Below are positions 4,408-6,289 of a stretch of DNA of 6,289 bases, in pieces. Position 1 is the first letter of the stretch. Every line of letters begins with the position of its first letter. The notes under the pieces were generated by a model that did not search any database, had not been told where the DNA came from, and saw only the letters and a program-made list of their open reading frames with translations. Position numbers and translations under genes: made by a program. Source of the DNA: Rhodospirillales bacterium. Its GTDB lineage: Bacteria; Pseudomonadota; Alphaproteobacteria; Acetobacterales; Acetobacteraceae. Location: positions 1 to 6,289 of the forward strand of contig JANXSA010000530.1 of assembly GCA_025352915.1 (NCBI GenBank). The letters run 5' to 3'.

Positions 4408-5733
4408 CTATCGCGCTGTCCACACCGCCGGACGCACCGACGAGGCAATCACCGCGCCAAAGGCGGTGATGCCCAGCGCGACGGCGAGGAACTGTCCGTC
4501 CAGTCCCATGCCCAACGGCCCGGCCAGCAACGCCCCGCCACCGACGGCGACGGTGATGCGGGTCAGCCCGGCGATGGCCGGCCAGCGCATGCGCCCGGCA
4601 CCCATTGAGGCGAAGTAGAGGCACATGCCCAGGCCAAAGCCGCCAAAGGCCGGGCCGACAAAGCCCAGCGCCCGCGCCGCCAGCGCCACCACGGCGGGAT
4701 CGCTGCTGAAGAAGCCGGCGAAGCTGTGCGGGAACACCCCGACGGCGGCGCCAAACCCGGCACACACCACAAACGCCGCAATTCCGCCCACCCACGCCGT
4801 GCGCCGCGCCGTCGCCCAGTCGCCGGCGCCGACGGCGCGGCCGACCAGCGCGGTCAGCGCCGAGCCCACGCCGAACGCCAAGGGCACCATCAGGAACTCC
4901 AGCCGCGCCGAAATGCCATAGGCCGCCACCGCGACGGCGCCATAGACGGCGACCTGGGCGGTGACCAGGATGGTCGTCAGGTTGGCGATGCTGGCCATCG
5001 CGCAGGCAATCGCGCCGACCGACAGAATGCGCCCGAACAACGCCGCGCGCGGCCGCACCCGCAGCGTCGGCACGAAGCCCGCACCGCCGCGCGCCACCAC
5101 CGTGATCATCGCCAGCGCCGCTACCCACTGGCATAGCGCGAACGCCATGCCCAACCCCGCCAGCCCCTGGCCCAGCTTCTCCATGAACAGCCAGGCCAGC
5201 GGCGCCTGGAACAGCGCGGCAAACAGCGTCACCCGCGCGGCCAAGCCATGCTTGCCGCCGCCGCGCAGCACCGAGGCCAGGGTGTTGGTCAACCAGGCCG
5301 GCACCGCGCCGGCGCCGAACAGCCAGGTTGCATAGGCCACCGCCGCCCCGGCCGCCTCCGGCCCGCCGATCGCGCCGAGCACCGTGCGCGGAAATCCGGC
5401 CAGCAGCACGGCAAACCCGGCGGCGAACACCAGCGCGATCAGCACCGCATGCAGCACCAGTGCCGAGGCATCCTCGCGCCGCCCGGCCCCCAGGCTGCGC
5501 GCAATCGCCGAGACCACGCCGCCGCCCATGGCGCCTGCCGACATCTGTTGCAGCAACAGGGTGAACGGCAGCACCAGCGCCCAACCGGCCAGTGCCAGCG
5601 TGCCCTGGCGTGCGGCCAGCACCGTCTCGATCAACTGGCCGGCGGATTGCAGGATGGCGATGGCCAAGGTCGGCCCGGCGAGGGCGGCAATGCGGCGGGC
5701 CAGCGTGGACGCACTCGGGGTCTCGGACGGCAT
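4408..5733 (-). CDS. MATE-family efflux transporter
   Basis: The 441-residue product has about twelve hydrophobic segments in two homologous halves and matches the usual length of the family (about 440-480). The first half has IETVLAARQGTLALAGWALV, then SAGAMGGGVVSAIARSLGAG (residues 65-84). The second half has the corresponding AAYGISARLEF (270-280) and PLAFGVGSALTALVGRAVGAG (284-304). These paired segments, each ending in a GAG turn followed by charged residues, are typical of MatE domains. Such proteins sit in the inner membrane and export cationic drugs, metabolites or other organic compounds in exchange for Na+ or H+; the substrate here cannot be told. Start ATG 5731-5733 is preceded by AGGAG (plus-strand ctcct 5745-5749) at a rather long spacing of 11 bases. 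The stop TAG (4408-4410) directly abuts the TPR gene's stop, with no room for a terminator between them. Confidence 0.92.
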   Translation of the reverse strand: MPSETPSASTLARRIAALAGPTLAIAILQSAGQLIETVLAARQGTLALAGWALVLPFTLLLQQMSAGAMGGGVVSAIARSLGAGRREDASALVLHAVLIALVFAAGFAVLLAGFPRTVLGAIGGPEAAGAAVAYATWLFGAGAVPAWLTNTLASVLRGGGKHGLAARVTLFAALFQAPLAWLFMEKLGQGLAGLGMAFALCQWVAALAMITVVARGGAGFVPTLRVRPRAALFGRILSVGAIACAMASIANLTTILVTAQVAVYGAVAVAAYGISARLEFLMVPLAFGVGSALTALVGRAVGAGDWATARRTAWVGGIAAFVVCAGFGAAVGVFPHSFAGFFSSDPAVVALAARALGFVGPAFGGFGLGMCLYFASMGAGRMRWPAIAGLTRITVAVGGGALLAGPLGMGLDGQFLAVALGITAFGAVIASSVRPAVWTAR

Positions 5734-5760
5734 GCGAGATTCAGCTCCTAGGGATCAGGC

Positions 5761-5916
5761 AAGCAAGCCTCCGGCGGCAAAGGGCCGGCGGCCCCTTGAC
5801 CCCATGAATTTGCACCGAGATTCCGCACCGCCAGCCGTTCTTATGAATGGGGTTCAAAAGGCCCCCGGCCCGTCACGCGAAAGCGTGCTGCGCACGACGC
5901 CGCCGGAGGCTTGCTT
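5761..5916. repeat. 156-bp nested inverted-repeat element between two minus-strand genes
   Basis: The outer arms aagcaagcctccggcggc (5761-5778) and gccgccggaggcttgctt (5899-5916) are perfect 18-bp inverted repeats. Inside are imperfect arms ggccccttgaccccat (5790-5805) and atggggttcaaaaggcccc (5847-5865). There are also small hairpins: aagggcc/ggcccctt (5780-5797) and cacgc-gaaa-gcgtg (5874-5887). The whole can fold into one long interrupted hairpin on either strand. On the plus strand the outer right arm runs into CTTTTTC, but plus-strand transcription towards it is not expected from the gene layout. It could be a MITE- or REP-like dispersed element, or a transcript-stabilising or terminating structure between the solute-binding-protein gene and the MATE gene. 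No coding frame is visible in it. Confidence 0.75.
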
Positions 5917-5924
5917 TTTCTCGG

Positions 5925-6289
5925 TCAGGCCTTCTTCACACCGTGGAACTGCGCGACCCCACCCTTGATGATGCCGGTGAGATTGCTGCGGAAGGCCGAG
6001 GCGAAATAGAAGCCGCCGAGCGGGATATAGGGCACGTCCTGGAACGCCTGGGCCTGTAGCGTTTGGCCGATCTGCTTCTGCGCCGCCAGGTCGGTGGAGT
6101 CGATCCAAGCCGAGCGCGCTTCTTCGACCTTCGGCATGTCGGGCCAGCCGAACAGCGCGTTCTGGCCGGTGCCGCGCAGGAAGCCGTGGGCGGCGGGCGA
6201 CATGGTGGCGAAGCCCGGCGCGTAGTTGCAGTTCAGGTTCCAGCCGCCCTGGGCGAGCGGGGTCTTGGAGAGCAGGCGGGAAGCGGTGG
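5925..6289 (-). CDS. ABC transporter solute-binding protein, family 5 (peptide type), C-terminal part
   Basis: The frame is open to the window edge and gives 120 residues ending HGVKKA*, TGA at 5925-5927. The stretch GWNLNCNYAPG...ALFGWPDMPKVEEARSAWIDST, then DLAAQKQIGQTLQAQAFQDVPYIPLG and FYFASAFRSNLTGI, is the usual C-terminal end of family 5 periplasmic binding proteins. There a short helix of the 'D-x-x-x-Q-x-x-I-x-x-x-L-Q-x-x-A-F-x-D-V-P-Y-I-P-L-G' type precedes the last strand. These proteins deliver peptides or related solutes to an inner-membrane permease; the ligand is not predictable from this part. The internal ATG at 6201-6203 is not a start, because homologous sequence continues upstream of it. 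The N-terminus, with any signal peptide, lies outside the window. Confidence 0.9.
   Translation of the reverse strand, partial: TASRLLSKTPLAQGGWNLNCNYAPGFATMSPAAHGFLRGTGQNALFGWPDMPKVEEARSAWIDSTDLAAQKQIGQTLQAQAFQDVPYIPLGGFYFASAFRSNLTGIIKGGVAQFHGVKKA

Noticed and set aside
3833..5584. 583-codon minus-strand open frame spanning the TPR and MATE genes
   Set aside because: Its translation is Arg/Gly/Ala-rich without domain signal and runs antisense to the TPR repeats, then in a shifted frame of the MATE gene. High GC creates long spurious frames.

Overview
The window is GC-rich, with codon use dominated by G or C at third positions. Gene content and protein style (Hint-domain protein, alanine/proline/arginine-rich sequences, a family 5 solute-binding protein, an IS630 element) suggest an alphaproteobacterium, possibly of the Acetobacteraceae. 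That placement is an impression from the sequence and was not tested by a search.

Layout: positions 1-105 (+) carry the last 34 codons of an IS630-family transposase. The element's right end lies near 119. It has cut into a minus-strand gene (95-535) for a membrane-anchored sensor, probably a methyl-accepting chemotaxis protein, of which only the N-terminal part survives. Next on the minus strand is a protein of about 330 residues (697 to about 1686) with a degenerate Hint-like domain followed by a 'GWALD' beta-type module. Then comes about 500 bases without a convincing gene (1687-2190). This gap holds a terminator-like hairpin on the minus strand, a 14-bp tandem repeat, a perfect-half-site FNR/FixK-type box (TTGAT-N4-ATCAA) and a weak 17-bp periodic repeat. 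Position 2191 starts a 738-residue plus-strand gene for a membrane-anchored TPR protein with a Pro/Ala-rich N-terminal region. Its stop codon abuts the stop codon of a convergent MATE-family efflux transporter (4408-5733, minus). Upstream of the MATE gene, a 156-bp nested inverted-repeat element (5761-5916) fills nearly all of the gap to the C-terminal end of a family 5 ABC transporter solute-binding protein (5925-6289, minus, cut by the window edge).

The genes do not form an obvious single pathway. The region looks like ordinary chromosome with a recent insertion-sequence scar. The items most worth a second look are the regulatory gap at 1770-2150 (FNR-type box plus a possible small RNA or long leader), the Hint domain lacking its expected catalytic residues, the inverted-repeat element, and the uncharacterised periplasmic domain of the TPR protein. 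I found no clear sign of a large novel system.
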